A DNA stretch of 64,000 bases from positions 3,906,001 through 3,970,000 of the forward strand of contig NZ_CP110806.1 of NCBI RefSeq assembly GCF_026184235.1, read 5' to 3'. The position numbers and the translations under genes were made by a program. The notes below the pieces were generated by a model. That model was given only the letters and a program-made list of their open reading frames with translations. It did no database searches and was not told the DNA's origin. Below are positions 27,532-35,131 of this stretch, piece after piece. This DNA is from Cellulomonas sp. S1-8 (GTDB taxonomy: Bacteria > Actinomycetota > Actinomycetes > Actinomycetales > Cellulomonadaceae). Numbering within the stretch: position 1 is the stretch's first letter; each line of letters opens with the position of its first letter.

Positions 27532-28581
27532 GTGCGCCTCTTCCGCTGCCCCCGGTGCCGGGCCGTCGCGTTCATCGAGACCGTGGTGTGCGACGCGTGC
27601 GGGCTGCAGATGGGCCTGCACCCGCCGACCCTGTCGATGCGACCCGCGCCCGAGCAGGGTGGCGACGTCGAGGGCACCTGGTGGTTCCCGTGCTCCAACC
27701 GGAGCTGGCGCTGCAACTGGCTCGCGGCGGCCGACTCGGGCTCCGGGCAGTGCGTCTCCTGCCGGCTCACGCGCACCCGGCCCGACAACGCCGACACCCT
27801 CGCACTGGAGAAGCTGGCCACCGCGTCCGCCGACAAGCGCCGCCTGCTCGTCCAGCTCGCCGACCTCGGGCTGCCGCTGACCCCGTGGCACGAGAAGAAG
27901 GGCGGGCTCGGCTTCGACCTGCTCTCGTCGCGGTCCTCGGGGAACCGGGTGGTCATCGGGCACGCGAGCGGCATCGTCACCATCGATCTGGCGGAGTCCC
28001 TCGACGCGCACCGAGAGGCCCTGCGGATCAGCCTGGGCGAGCCGTACCGCACGATGCTGGGCCACTTCCGGCACGAGGTCGGCCACTACTACCAGTGGGT
28101 CCTCGTCGAGCAGACCGACTGGATCGCCGAGTGCCGCACCCTCCTCGGTGACGAGCGCACGTCCTACTCCGACGCCGTCGCGCGGCACTACCGCACGGGG
28201 GCGCCGCGGGACTGGAACGAGGGCTACATCTCGGAGTACGCGACCATGCACCCGTGGGAGGACTTCGCGGAGTGCTTCGCGCACTACCTGCACCTGACGA
28301 GCACGCTGCAGACTGCGGCGAGCGGCTCGCTGACCGTGCGCATCGAGGGCGTCCCGCACCTGCCCGACGGTGACGTGACCCCCCGGTCCAGCTATGCCGA
28401 CGCGACGATGGACGAGATCCTCGCGGACTGGATCCCCCTGGCGACCTTCCTCAACCGGGTCAACCGCGCGATGGGCAAGGGCGACCTGTACCCGTTCGGG
28501 ATCGTCGCGCCGGTGGCCCGCAAGCTCGACTTCGTGCACCGCGTCGTGACGGCGTCGCGCGTCGAGACCCCGTTCGGCTGA
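27532..28581 (+). CDS. Putative zinc-binding metallopeptidase (Peptidase_Mx type)
   Basis: A 349-residue soluble protein from the GTG at 27532. The N-terminus has zinc-ribbon pairs C-P-R-C and C-D-A-C-G, then C-S-N...W-x-C-N-W and C-V-S-C-R. A conserved central region has the protease signature H-E-V-G-H-Y-Y near residue 184, followed by E-G-Y-I-S-E-Y-A and W-E-D-F-A-E-C-F-A-H-Y-L-H about 50 residues later. This matches the family annotated as putative zinc-binding metallopeptidase (DUF/Peptidase_Mx). No export signal is seen, so it is probably cytoplasmic. The target is unknown. Its start abuts the truncated gene on the other strand. Confidence 0.88.
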   Translation: MRLFRCPRCRAVAFIETVVCDACGLQMGLHPPTLSMRPAPEQGGDVEGTWWFPCSNRSWRCNWLAAADSGSGQCVSCRLTRTRPDNADTLALEKLATASADKRRLLVQLADLGLPLTPWHEKKGGLGFDLLSSRSSGNRVVIGHASGIVTIDLAESLDAHREALRISLGEPYRTMLGHFRHEVGHYYQWVLVEQTDWIAECRTLLGDERTSYSDAVARHYRTGAPRDWNEGYISEYATMHPWEDFAECFAHYLHLTSTLQTAASGSLTVRIEGVPHLPDGDVTPRSSYADATMDEILADWIPLATFLNRVNRAMGKGDLYPFGIVAPVARKLDFVHRVVTASRVETPFG

Positions 28582-28585
28582 GCGG

Positions 28586-29809
28586 GTGACGACGAGCACG
28601 GCGACCGTCGTCGGCGGAGGGCCGGCGGGACTCATGGCCGCCGAGGTGCTCGCTCGGGCCGGCGTCGCGGTGACGGTCTACGACCGGATGCCGTCGGTGG
28701 CCCGCAAGCTGCTGCTGGCCGGCCACGGCGGGCTGAACCTCACCCACTCCGAGGACCTCGGGCCGTTCCTCGCGCGGTACGGCGGATCGGCCGACCGGAT
28801 CGCGCCCGTGCTCGCGGCGTTCTCGCCGCACGACCTGCGTGACTGGTGCGCGGGGCTGGGCGAGCCCACGTTCGTCGGGTCCAGCGGACGGGTGTTCCCC
28901 CGGGCGTTCCGCGCGACGCACCTGGTGCGAGCCTGGTTGGCGCGCCTCGCCTCGCTCGACGTGGGGATCACGACCCGGCAGCGGTGGACGGGCTGGTCGC
29001 CGGACGGCGCGCTGCGGTTCGTCGCCGGCACCACCGACGAACCGACGGAGAACAGGAGCGACGTCGTCGTCCTCGCGCTCGGAGGAGCGTCCTGGCCCCG
29101 GCTCGGGTCGGACGGCGGGTGGGTCGCACCGCTCGAAGCGAGGGGGGTGGCCGTGGCACCGCTGCGGCCGGCGAACGTCGGGGTGCGCGTCGACTGGAGC
29201 CCGTGGTTCGCGGACCGGTTCGAAGGGACTCCGCTCAAGCACGTCGGGCTGTCGACCGGCGGACGGGCCACCCGCGGTGACGCGATGGTGACCCGCACCG
29301 GCCTCGAGGGCGGACCGGTCTACGCGATCGGCGCGGCGATCCGCGACGCCCTCGACGCCGACGGGCGGTGCGTCGTGGAGGTCGACCTGCGCCCCGGCGT
29401 GCTCGTCGAGCAGCTCGCCGAGCGACTGGACCGCCGTCGGCCCAAGGACTCCGGGTCGACCTGGCTGCGTCGCTGCCTCGGCCTCGACCCGGTGGCGGTC
29501 GCGCTGCTGCGCGAAGCCCCTGACGGCCCGCTGCCGACCGACCCGGCCGACATGGCGGCGCTGGTCAAGTCAGTGCCGGTGGTGGTGACCGGAACCATGC
29601 CGATCGAGCGGGCGATCTCCACCGCGGGCGGTATCGCGTGGTCGGAGGTCGACGAGTCGCTGATGCTGACCGCCCTGCCCGGCACGTTCGTCGCGGGCGA
29701 GATGCTCGACTGGGAGGCGCCGACCGGCGGCTACCTCCTGCAGGCCTCGTTCAGCACAGGGGTGGTGGCGGCGCGGGGCGCGCTGGCGTGGCTGGCAGCG
29801 CGGCCGTAG
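28586..29809 (+). CDS. HI0933/YhiN-family flavoprotein (NAD(P)/FAD-dependent oxidoreductase)
   Basis: A 407-residue flavoprotein whose GTG is 4 bp after the metallopeptidase stop. The N-terminal dinucleotide fold reads V-V-G-G-G-P-A-G-L-M-A-A-E-V-L-A. The family hallmark G-H-G-G-L-N-L-T-H-S follows near residue 50. The C-terminal FAD site has G-G-I-A-W-S-E-V and the end F-V-A-G-E-M-L-D-W-E-A-P-T-G-G-Y-L-L-Q. It is close to the subgroup TIGR03862. The reaction of this family is not established. It is likely co-transcribed with the metallopeptidase. Confidence 0.88.
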   Translation: MTTSTATVVGGGPAGLMAAEVLARAGVAVTVYDRMPSVARKLLLAGHGGLNLTHSEDLGPFLARYGGSADRIAPVLAAFSPHDLRDWCAGLGEPTFVGSSGRVFPRAFRATHLVRAWLARLASLDVGITTRQRWTGWSPDGALRFVAGTTDEPTENRSDVVVLALGGASWPRLGSDGGWVAPLEARGVAVAPLRPANVGVRVDWSPWFADRFEGTPLKHVGLSTGGRATRGDAMVTRTGLEGGPVYAIGAAIRDALDADGRCVVEVDLRPGVLVEQLAERLDRRRPKDSGSTWLRRCLGLDPVAVALLREAPDGPLPTDPADMAALVKSVPVVVTGTMPIERAISTAGGIAWSEVDESLMLTALPGTFVAGEMLDWEAPTGGYLLQASFSTGVVAARGALAWLAARP

Positions 29810-30328
29810 CCCTCTGCCGCAGTCGGGCACCTCGGACGAGGAGGCACCTGTGTCACGGTGCACGACGGCGGTCGCGACCTTGGGCACCTCATCGCCATGA
29901 TCCTCGTGACCGCTGTGGCACGCGGCGCGTCCGGCCTCGGTCGGTGGGGCGGTGCGCAGCAGGGGCGGGAGATGTCGGCAGCTGCCGTCCGCGTGCGAGC
30001 AGCCGCTGCTGCGGGCACAAGCCACGGCCGTCGGCGGAACCTGTTATGGGACGGTGAGTACGAGTCGGCGGGAGGTGTTCGTCAGGTGGCCGTGCTGCCG
30101 GACGCCGACGCGGCGACGCCGCGGGCGACGAGGTGGCCGCGGCCAGGCAATCGCCCCAACGTGTCCCGGATACGTGGGATGAGAAGTTTCGGAACTGGTC
30201 AGTTCGGGTCACGGGATCCGGGACATGTCTTCACGCGCGGCGTTGCCATGCACGGCACGCCCCCGGCGGTGACCCGTCATCGGTCACTTTCGGAACGGGG
30301 AGAGGTCGCTCGCTGGCAGGATGGCCCC
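29810..30328. other. 519-bp spacer at the left edge of the accessory island
   Basis: No gene is supportable. It contains a perfect 12-bp palindrome CGGCAGCTGCCG (29976-29987), with the same CAGCTG centre as the large palindromes near 4.6-4.9 kb, and an inverted repeat TGTCCCGGAT/ATCCGGGACA with a 44-bp loop (30162-30225). GC content appears to fall toward the right end. Confidence 0.55.
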
Positions 30329-31243
30329 GTGGCCGATCACACCTTCTACAGCGACCGAGTGAACGGTCCGCAGGCAGCGATCAACGACGCTCTGCCTGCC
30401 GCGACGTTGCGCGGCCTGCTGGGCCTGCTCAACACCAAGATCACCGCGAACTGGTTCGCGCGAGTCTTCCCGGAGCGTTGCCCGGACGGCCAAGGCGTCT
30501 GCGACACGGACCTCGGCGCACTGTCGGCGAACCTGCAGGCGCTCGTGCCGGGCGCGCCCTGGCCACTCCTCCACCCGGATGCCGCCGCGACCGATGAGGT
30601 GGTGTTCGACCTCGTCGAGTACGCCGCTGCTCGGGTCGCAGAACCCGTGGAGCGTCAGTTCCACCCCTACTTCGGGCACTACGAGCTCGGTTTCAAAGAG
30701 GACGCGGGAGCCGAAGCGTTCCGGTCGGAGGTGAATTCCATTCTCCAGCGTGGGCGGACGACATACGAGCTCCGCGACAACGGCGAGATTCATCGGCGCG
30801 GTACGCCCGAGATTCAGACCGTGCTCGCTGGCTTGAACCCCGCGTCCGGTGACGACCGTCTCGACGAGCTCATCGTCGAGGCCCGCTCGCTCTACACGTC
30901 GCATCGCCCAAGTGAGCGTGCCGTCGCGCTAGAACGGCTTTGGGATGCGTTCGAGCGGCTGAAGACGATCGACCTGCCCGGCGGCGACAAGCGGCAGTCC
31001 GTGCAGGCGCTCCTGGGCAATCTCGATGCTGCCTGGCGCGACACCGTCGAAGCGGAGATGAAGTCGCTGACCGACATCGGCAACCAGTACTCGATCCGTC
31101 ACCATGAGACGCGTACAACGCCCGTGCCGGAGGACGGCGCAGCCGACTACCTATTCGCGCGGATGGGGGCGCTCATCACGCTGCTGCTCACAGCGAGCCG
31201 TCGGATCGTCCCCCCTGAGCCGAAGTACCCCTGGGACGAATAG
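30329..31243 (+). CDS. AbiJ-NTD4-like abortive-infection protein
   Basis: A 304-residue protein from the GTG at 30329 (GGCAGG 8 bp upstream). The central and C-terminal parts match the pattern I know for AbiJ N-terminal-domain-4 proteins. The motifs, in order, are F-D-L-V-E-Y, then H-P-Y-F-G-H-Y-E-L-x-F, then a F-R-x-E-V-N-x-I-L helix with Y-E-L-R-D-N-G-E-I-H-R-R-G. Next come L-E-R-L-W-D-A-F-E-R-L-K-T and G-G-D-K-R-Q-S-V. The end is L-T-D-I-G-N-Q-Y-S-I-R-H-H-E-T, with D-Y-L-F-A-R-M. Such domains occur in phage-exclusion proteins, usually joined to a HEPN nuclease. Here a HEPN-like protein is encoded two genes downstream instead. GC content is visibly lower than its surroundings. Confidence 0.65.
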   Translation: MADHTFYSDRVNGPQAAINDALPAATLRGLLGLLNTKITANWFARVFPERCPDGQGVCDTDLGALSANLQALVPGAPWPLLHPDAAATDEVVFDLVEYAAARVAEPVERQFHPYFGHYELGFKEDAGAEAFRSEVNSILQRGRTTYELRDNGEIHRRGTPEIQTVLAGLNPASGDDRLDELIVEARSLYTSHRPSERAVALERLWDAFERLKTIDLPGGDKRQSVQALLGNLDAAWRDTVEAEMKSLTDIGNQYSIRHHETRTTPVPEDGAADYLFARMGALITLLLTASRRIVPPEPKYPWDE

Positions 31244-31249
31244 GGGCGC

Positions 31250-32164
31250 ATGGTGGACGCAACTGCGCTCGAGGACTGGGCGACGAGGTGGCAGAACACG
31301 GCCGTGTTCGTCGAGGCGTCCGCTGCCGTGCTGACCGCTGTCGTGGCGGTGGTCGCTGCTGTTTACGCGTCCCGACAGGTGAGGCTCGCTCGGCTCGACC
31401 GTGACGACCGCAACCGTCCGTTCGTGACCGTGACGCTGCGCCCGAGCCACGGGATCGTGGCGAGCATCGTGATCCGGAACGAGGGCGCAACCATGGCCCG
31501 GAACGTGAAGCTTGCGTTCGACCCGGAGTGGGAGTCGACAAACCCGAAGCGGACCGGGATTCGTGACGCGAAGCTCTGGCGCGAGGGGATGCCGAATCTC
31601 GCTCCGGGCCAGGAGATCGTGATCTTCGCCGACACGTTCCCCGACAGATTCGACTCGGAGCTCCCCCACGCCTACACCGTGACGGTGAGCTGCGACGGTC
31701 GGCAGCGTCGCTTCGGACGCAAGCCCTTCCGTTTGACCGAGCAGTACGTGCTCGACTTCGACATCTTCTACGGCTACTCGACCGCGACCGTCTACGAGAT
31801 CCATGACATCGCCGACGCTCTCCGCGGCATCCGCTCCACGGTCAAGTCCTGGAGCGAGACAGCAGGAGGCCGTCTCAGCGTCGTCGCCCGTGACGGCGAT
31901 GCCCAGGACGCGACCGAACGACAAGCGGACGAAGCCTGGCGCGCGGCTCACCGGGAGCCAACAGTCGAAGCCCCAGCTCCCGAATCGGACACGCTAACCA
32001 CCGCGGACTTGTCGTCGACCGTGAACGCGCAGGCACCGATCAGCCGACCGCGAGCAGTTCGCCGTCCGAAGCGCGCCCCCCGACGAGACGAACCAGACAC
32101 CGCCGCAGAACTCGCAGTCGATCCCGACGTCGGAGACGCAGGCCAGAGTTCGGAGCCCGTGTGA
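31250..32164 (+). CDS. Membrane-anchored protein of the accessory island
   Basis: A 304-residue protein I do not recognise, starting 6 bp after the AbiJ-like gene. One strong membrane helix covers about residues 18-42, followed by R-Q-V-R-L-A-R-L-D-R-D-D-R-N-R-P-F-V, a pattern common to membrane-anchored proteins of unknown function. Residues 55-170 look beta-rich (I-R-N-E-G-A-T-M-A-R-N-V, like an Ig-type or periplasmic fold), and the last 100 residues are disordered and charged. It may be the membrane-tethered component of the island. Its stop overlaps the next GTG (GTGTGA), so expression is coupled. Confidence 0.6.
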   Translation: MVDATALEDWATRWQNTAVFVEASAAVLTAVVAVVAAVYASRQVRLARLDRDDRNRPFVTVTLRPSHGIVASIVIRNEGATMARNVKLAFDPEWESTNPKRTGIRDAKLWREGMPNLAPGQEIVIFADTFPDRFDSELPHAYTVTVSCDGRQRRFGRKPFRLTEQYVLDFDIFYGYSTATVYEIHDIADALRGIRSTVKSWSETAGGRLSVVARDGDAQDATERQADEAWRAAHREPTVEAPAPESDTLTTADLSSTVNAQAPISRPRAVRRPKRAPRRDEPDTAAELAVDPDVGDAGQSSEPV

Positions 32165-32745
32165 CCCACCACCGTGAACAGCGCGACCTGAGCATGGCGG
32201 AACCCGCCGAGGATGAATGGGGCGTTCCGAACCTCATCTTCGGGCTGCACCCGGAAGCCTTCTGGGGTGGGATGGGGCGCGTCGCGTCGCTGTCGGCGCT
32301 ATTCGAGGACCGCCTGCTGGTGCTCCTGACAGCGCTTCGCGGAGAGCCAGCCGACGCGTCGCCGCCTCCAGCGATGGGCACCCTCCTGAAACGGCTTGAG
32401 GACGAGCGTGACGCCCGAGCGGGCATGGCGGGGTGGAGCGACTTCGGCACGTACCTCGCCCGGGCACGACGCTGCGTGACGTACCGGAACGACCTCGTCC
32501 ACAGCGTCTGGCCGGTTCAGCCGGGCGGGCTAGTCCTCTTCGGGCACCGTCTGCGAGCACTTCCTCGTGATCAGCGGACCGAGGATAGTCCGGCCGCAGA
32601 GCGACTGGTCGTCAACACGACGATGGACGAGCTCCGATCCGTGGTCGCCGAACTCGTTGCGCTCACAGACTGCGACTTTCGCCGCTGGTTCTCGCTCGCG
32701 AATACTCCGGTCCCGCCACTAACGGATCGCAACGAGGTCGGCTGA
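32161..32745 (+). CDS. HEPN-like protein (candidate RNase effector)
   Basis: A 194-residue, helix-rich protein whose GTG overlaps the preceding stop; the ATG at 32194 is an alternative start. Near the middle lies Y-R109-N-D-L-V-H114-S, which fits the HEPN nuclease signature R-polar-x3-H, placed after helices with A-L-F-E-D-R-L and E-D-E-R-D-A-R. HEPN proteins are common RNA-cleaving effectors of abortive infection and toxin systems. The call rests on one motif plus the AbiJ-like neighbour, so it is tentative. No further island gene follows before the tRNA. Confidence 0.5.
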   Translation: MTHHREQRDLSMAEPAEDEWGVPNLIFGLHPEAFWGGMGRVASLSALFEDRLLVLLTALRGEPADASPPPAMGTLLKRLEDERDARAGMAGWSDFGTYLARARRCVTYRNDLVHSVWPVQPGGLVLFGHRLRALPRDQRTEDSPAAERLVVNTTMDELRSVVAELVALTDCDFRRWFSLANTPVPPLTDRNEVG

Positions 32746-32962
32746 CCTGGCGCTGGGCCTTCCGGCGGACCAAGACGGTCACGTGGGCGATGATTCGGCC
32801 GAGGCAGGGCGATCCGCTCAGCTCTCCGCTGGTCGCGCACGCCTCACGGCGGCGGACGCCAGCACGGATCGTGGAGTCGCAGCCGAGCCGACGCCGACGT
32901 ACGCAAGAACTGCTACCAAGACTGCTACCGCCACCCCGCCGGCCACCCGCCCCAGCCCACAA
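32746..32962. other. Spacer between the island and the tRNA-Ser terminator
   Basis: No supportable gene. It contains a short direct repeat, two copies of ACTGCTACC about 12 bp apart (about 32908-32928), and C/A-rich sequence. I see no integrase and no copy of the tRNA 3' end on the far side of the island. Confidence 0.5.
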
Positions 32963-33006
32963 CGAAGGGCCCGCCACCCACATCGCTGCAGGTCACGGGC
33001 CCTTCG
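32963..33006 (-). terminator. Terminator of tRNA-Ser
   Basis: Perfect 11-bp arms CGAAGGGCCCG and CGGGCCCTTCG flank a 22-nt loop, starting 5 nt beyond the tRNA 3' end on the minus strand. Confidence 0.75.
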
Positions 33007-33010
33007 GCTG

Positions 33011-33095
33011 CGGAGGATGGGGGATTCGAACCCCCGAGGGCTTTCACCCAACACGCTTTCCAAGCGTGCGCCATAGGCCACTAGGCGAATCCTCC
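33011..33095 (-). tRNA. tRNA-Ser (anticodon GGA)
   Basis: Read on the minus strand, GGAGGAT at the 5' end pairs with ATCCTCC at the 3' end, with discriminator G and no encoded CCA. The anticodon stem CACGC/GCGTG holds loop TTGGAAA, giving anticodon GGA. A long variable arm (class II) and the T-loop GGTTCGAATCC are present. All features fit tRNA-Ser. Confidence 0.96.
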
Positions 33096-33304
33096 TGGTG
33101 CTGCGCGTCCGGGCGAGCGGGCGCACCGCGGGTAGGAGTCTAGCGGAGGAGCGCGCCCGCTCCGCACCGCCGCCCGGTCCGGCCGGACCCGTCGTCCCGG
33201 TCCGCCGTCCTGCCCGCCGCCCGCGCCGTCTGCCCGCCGACTGTTCACCTGCTCGTGGCCGACGTCGCCCGTGGCGCACGCGCGAGCGTGTCACCGTCCT
33301 GCGT

Positions 33305-34408
33305 GTGACCGCCGTCGTGGACCTCGTCGTCGTCGGTGCCGGGATCGTGGGCCTGGCCCACGCCGTGGAGGCGAGCGCCCGCGGAGCGTCCGTGGTGGTC
33401 CTCGACCGCGACGACCGCGCCGTCGGGGCGTCGGTGCGCAACTTCGGTCACGCGTGCATCACCGCGCAGGACGGTGAGGCGCTCGCGTACGCCCGGCGTG
33501 CGCGCGGCACCTGGCTGCAGCTGGGGCGGACCGCCGGCTTCCGGGTCGACGAGTGCGGGACCCTCGTCGTGGCCCGGACCGGCGAGGAGATGGCCGCCCT
33601 CGACCAGCTCGCCGCGGAGCGCGGCCCTGCGGAGGTCGACCTGCTCACCGGTGAGGAGGTCGCCGCCCGGGCGCCGGTGACGGGCGCTCTGGGCGGGGCC
33701 CACCTGCCGGCCGACCTGCGGGTGGACCAGCGCGCCGCGGCCGGACGGATCGCCGCCTGGCTGACGGAGCAACCCGGGGCTGCCGTCCGGTGGTCGACCC
33801 CGGTGCTGGGCGTCGAACCGGGGCTCGTCCGGACCGGGCGGGGTGCGCTGCGCGCGAGCCGCATCGTCGTCTGCGTGGGGCACGACGTCGACCGCCTCCT
33901 GCCCGAGGTCGCCGACCGGGCCGGGCTACGACGCTGCCTGCTCCAGATGCTGCAGCTGCGCCCACCGGCCGGGACCACCATCGCCCCGGCGTTGCTGACC
34001 GGCACCTCGATGCTCCGCTACCCGGCGCTGGCGCGCACCGAGGGCGCTCGGGCCCTGCGGGAGCGCTGGCAGCGCGAACGCCCTGAGCTGCTCGACGCCG
34101 GGATCAACCACATGCTCACCCAGCTCCCGAACGGTGACCTGGTCGTCGGGGACACGCACGCCTACGCCCGCACGCACGACGCCTTCTCAGCCGAGGCTCT
34201 CGACGACCTGCTGCTGGCCGAGACGCGAGCGCTGCTGGACCTGCCCGCGATGCCGGTGGTCCATCGCTGGCAGGGCGTCTACGCGGACGCGCCGGGCGAG
34301 TTCCTGCGCGCCCACGTCGCCGACGGGGTGACCGCCGTGGCCGTCACGTCCGGGATCGGCATGACCACCGCCCTGGGACTGGCCCCCGCCGTCCTCGACT
34401 CGTTCTGA
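33305..34408 (+). CDS. FAD-dependent oxidoreductase of phosphonate loci (TIGR03364 type)
   Basis: A 367-residue DAO-fold amine oxidase from the GTG at 33305. The N-terminal FAD motif is V-V-V-G-A-G-I-V-G-L-A-H-A, and a V-G-A-S-V-R-N-F-G-H-A motif follows at about 38-48. The end has S-G-I-G-M-T-T-A-L-G. Members of this family are found beside phosphonate genes, and as I recall a characterised relative oxidises 2-aminoethylphosphonate or its N-methyl form to phosphonoacetaldehyde. The next gene encodes a phosphonatase-like hydrolase that could use that product. The pair would give a route parallel to C-P lyase. Confidence 0.85.
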   Translation: MTAVVDLVVVGAGIVGLAHAVEASARGASVVVLDRDDRAVGASVRNFGHACITAQDGEALAYARRARGTWLQLGRTAGFRVDECGTLVVARTGEEMAALDQLAAERGPAEVDLLTGEEVAARAPVTGALGGAHLPADLRVDQRAAAGRIAAWLTEQPGAAVRWSTPVLGVEPGLVRTGRGALRASRIVVCVGHDVDRLLPEVADRAGLRRCLLQMLQLRPPAGTTIAPALLTGTSMLRYPALARTEGARALRERWQRERPELLDAGINHMLTQLPNGDLVVGDTHAYARTHDAFSAEALDDLLLAETRALLDLPAMPVVHRWQGVYADAPGEFLRAHVADGVTAVAVTSGIGMTTALGLAPAVLDSF

Positions 34409-34434
34409 CCGCCGCCCTCACCTGGAGCACGCCC

Positions 34435-35088
34435 GTGATCGCACTCGCAGCCCTGGACATCGCCGGCACGACGGTGCAGGAGGGGGGCGCCGTCTACCGG
34501 GTCCTCGCCGACGTCGTGGCCGACCACGGCACCCCCGCCACGGACGCCGACCTGCGCCGGTGGATGGGGGCGGACAAGCGCGAGGCGCTGGCGGCCCTGA
34601 CCGGTGACCCGGCGTCGACCGAGGACCTGCACGACAGGTTCGTGCAGCGCCTGCGGTCCGCCTACCTGCGCACCCCCCCGGTCCCGGTACCGGGTGTGCC
34701 GGAGTGCCTGGCGCGCCTGCGCGCGGCCGGGGTGAAGGTCGCGCTGACCACGGGGTTCGACCGCCAGGTCACCGACCCGCTGCTGGCCGCGCTGGGGTGG
34801 CGCGTCGGGGTCGAGGTCGACGCGGTCGTCTGCGCCTCCGAGGTCGCGGCGGGGCGCCCGGCACCGCACATGATCGCCCGGGCGATGGAGCTGACCGGGG
34901 TGTCCGACGCCCGCCAGGTGCTGGCCGCCGGCGACACCGTGCTGGACGTGCTCGCCGGGCGCGCGGCCGGGGCCGGGTGGGTCGTCGCCGTGCTCTCCGG
35001 CGCGCAGACCCGCGAGGAGCTCGTCATCGAGCACCCGACCCACGTGCTCGACGACGTCACCGGGATCCCGGCCCTGCTGGGTCTGTGA
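34435..35088 (+). CDS. Phosphonatase-like HAD hydrolase (TIGR03351 type)
   Basis: A 217-residue HAD hydrolase from the GTG at 34435. The nucleophile motif is D8-I-A-G-T-T, like D-x-A-G-T in phosphonoacetaldehyde hydrolase PhnX. Motif II is A-L-T-T-G-F-D, motif III lies in G-R-P-A-P-H-M-I, and motif IV is A-A-G-D-T-V-L-D. PhnX uses a Lys in its cap domain as a Schiff base; K53 in the cap segment A-D-K-R-E-A-L could be equivalent. It likely cleaves phosphonoacetaldehyde or a relative to phosphate and an aldehyde. Same direction as the oxidoreductase, 26 bp away. Confidence 0.85.
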   Translation: MIALAALDIAGTTVQEGGAVYRVLADVVADHGTPATDADLRRWMGADKREALAALTGDPASTEDLHDRFVQRLRSAYLRTPPVPVPGVPECLARLRAAGVKVALTTGFDRQVTDPLLAALGWRVGVEVDAVVCASEVAAGRPAPHMIARAMELTGVSDARQVLAAGDTVLDVLAGRAAGAGWVVAVLSGAQTREELVIEHPTHVLDDVTGIPALLGL

Positions 35089-35131
35089 GCACTCCCCCGG
35101 GTCCGCAGGGCGGGAGGGCCGGAGGGAGGGC

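Noticed and set aside
30329..33010. Complete mobile element at tRNA-Ser
   Set aside because: No integrase, excisionase or duplicated tRNA end was found; kept only as a weak hypothesis.
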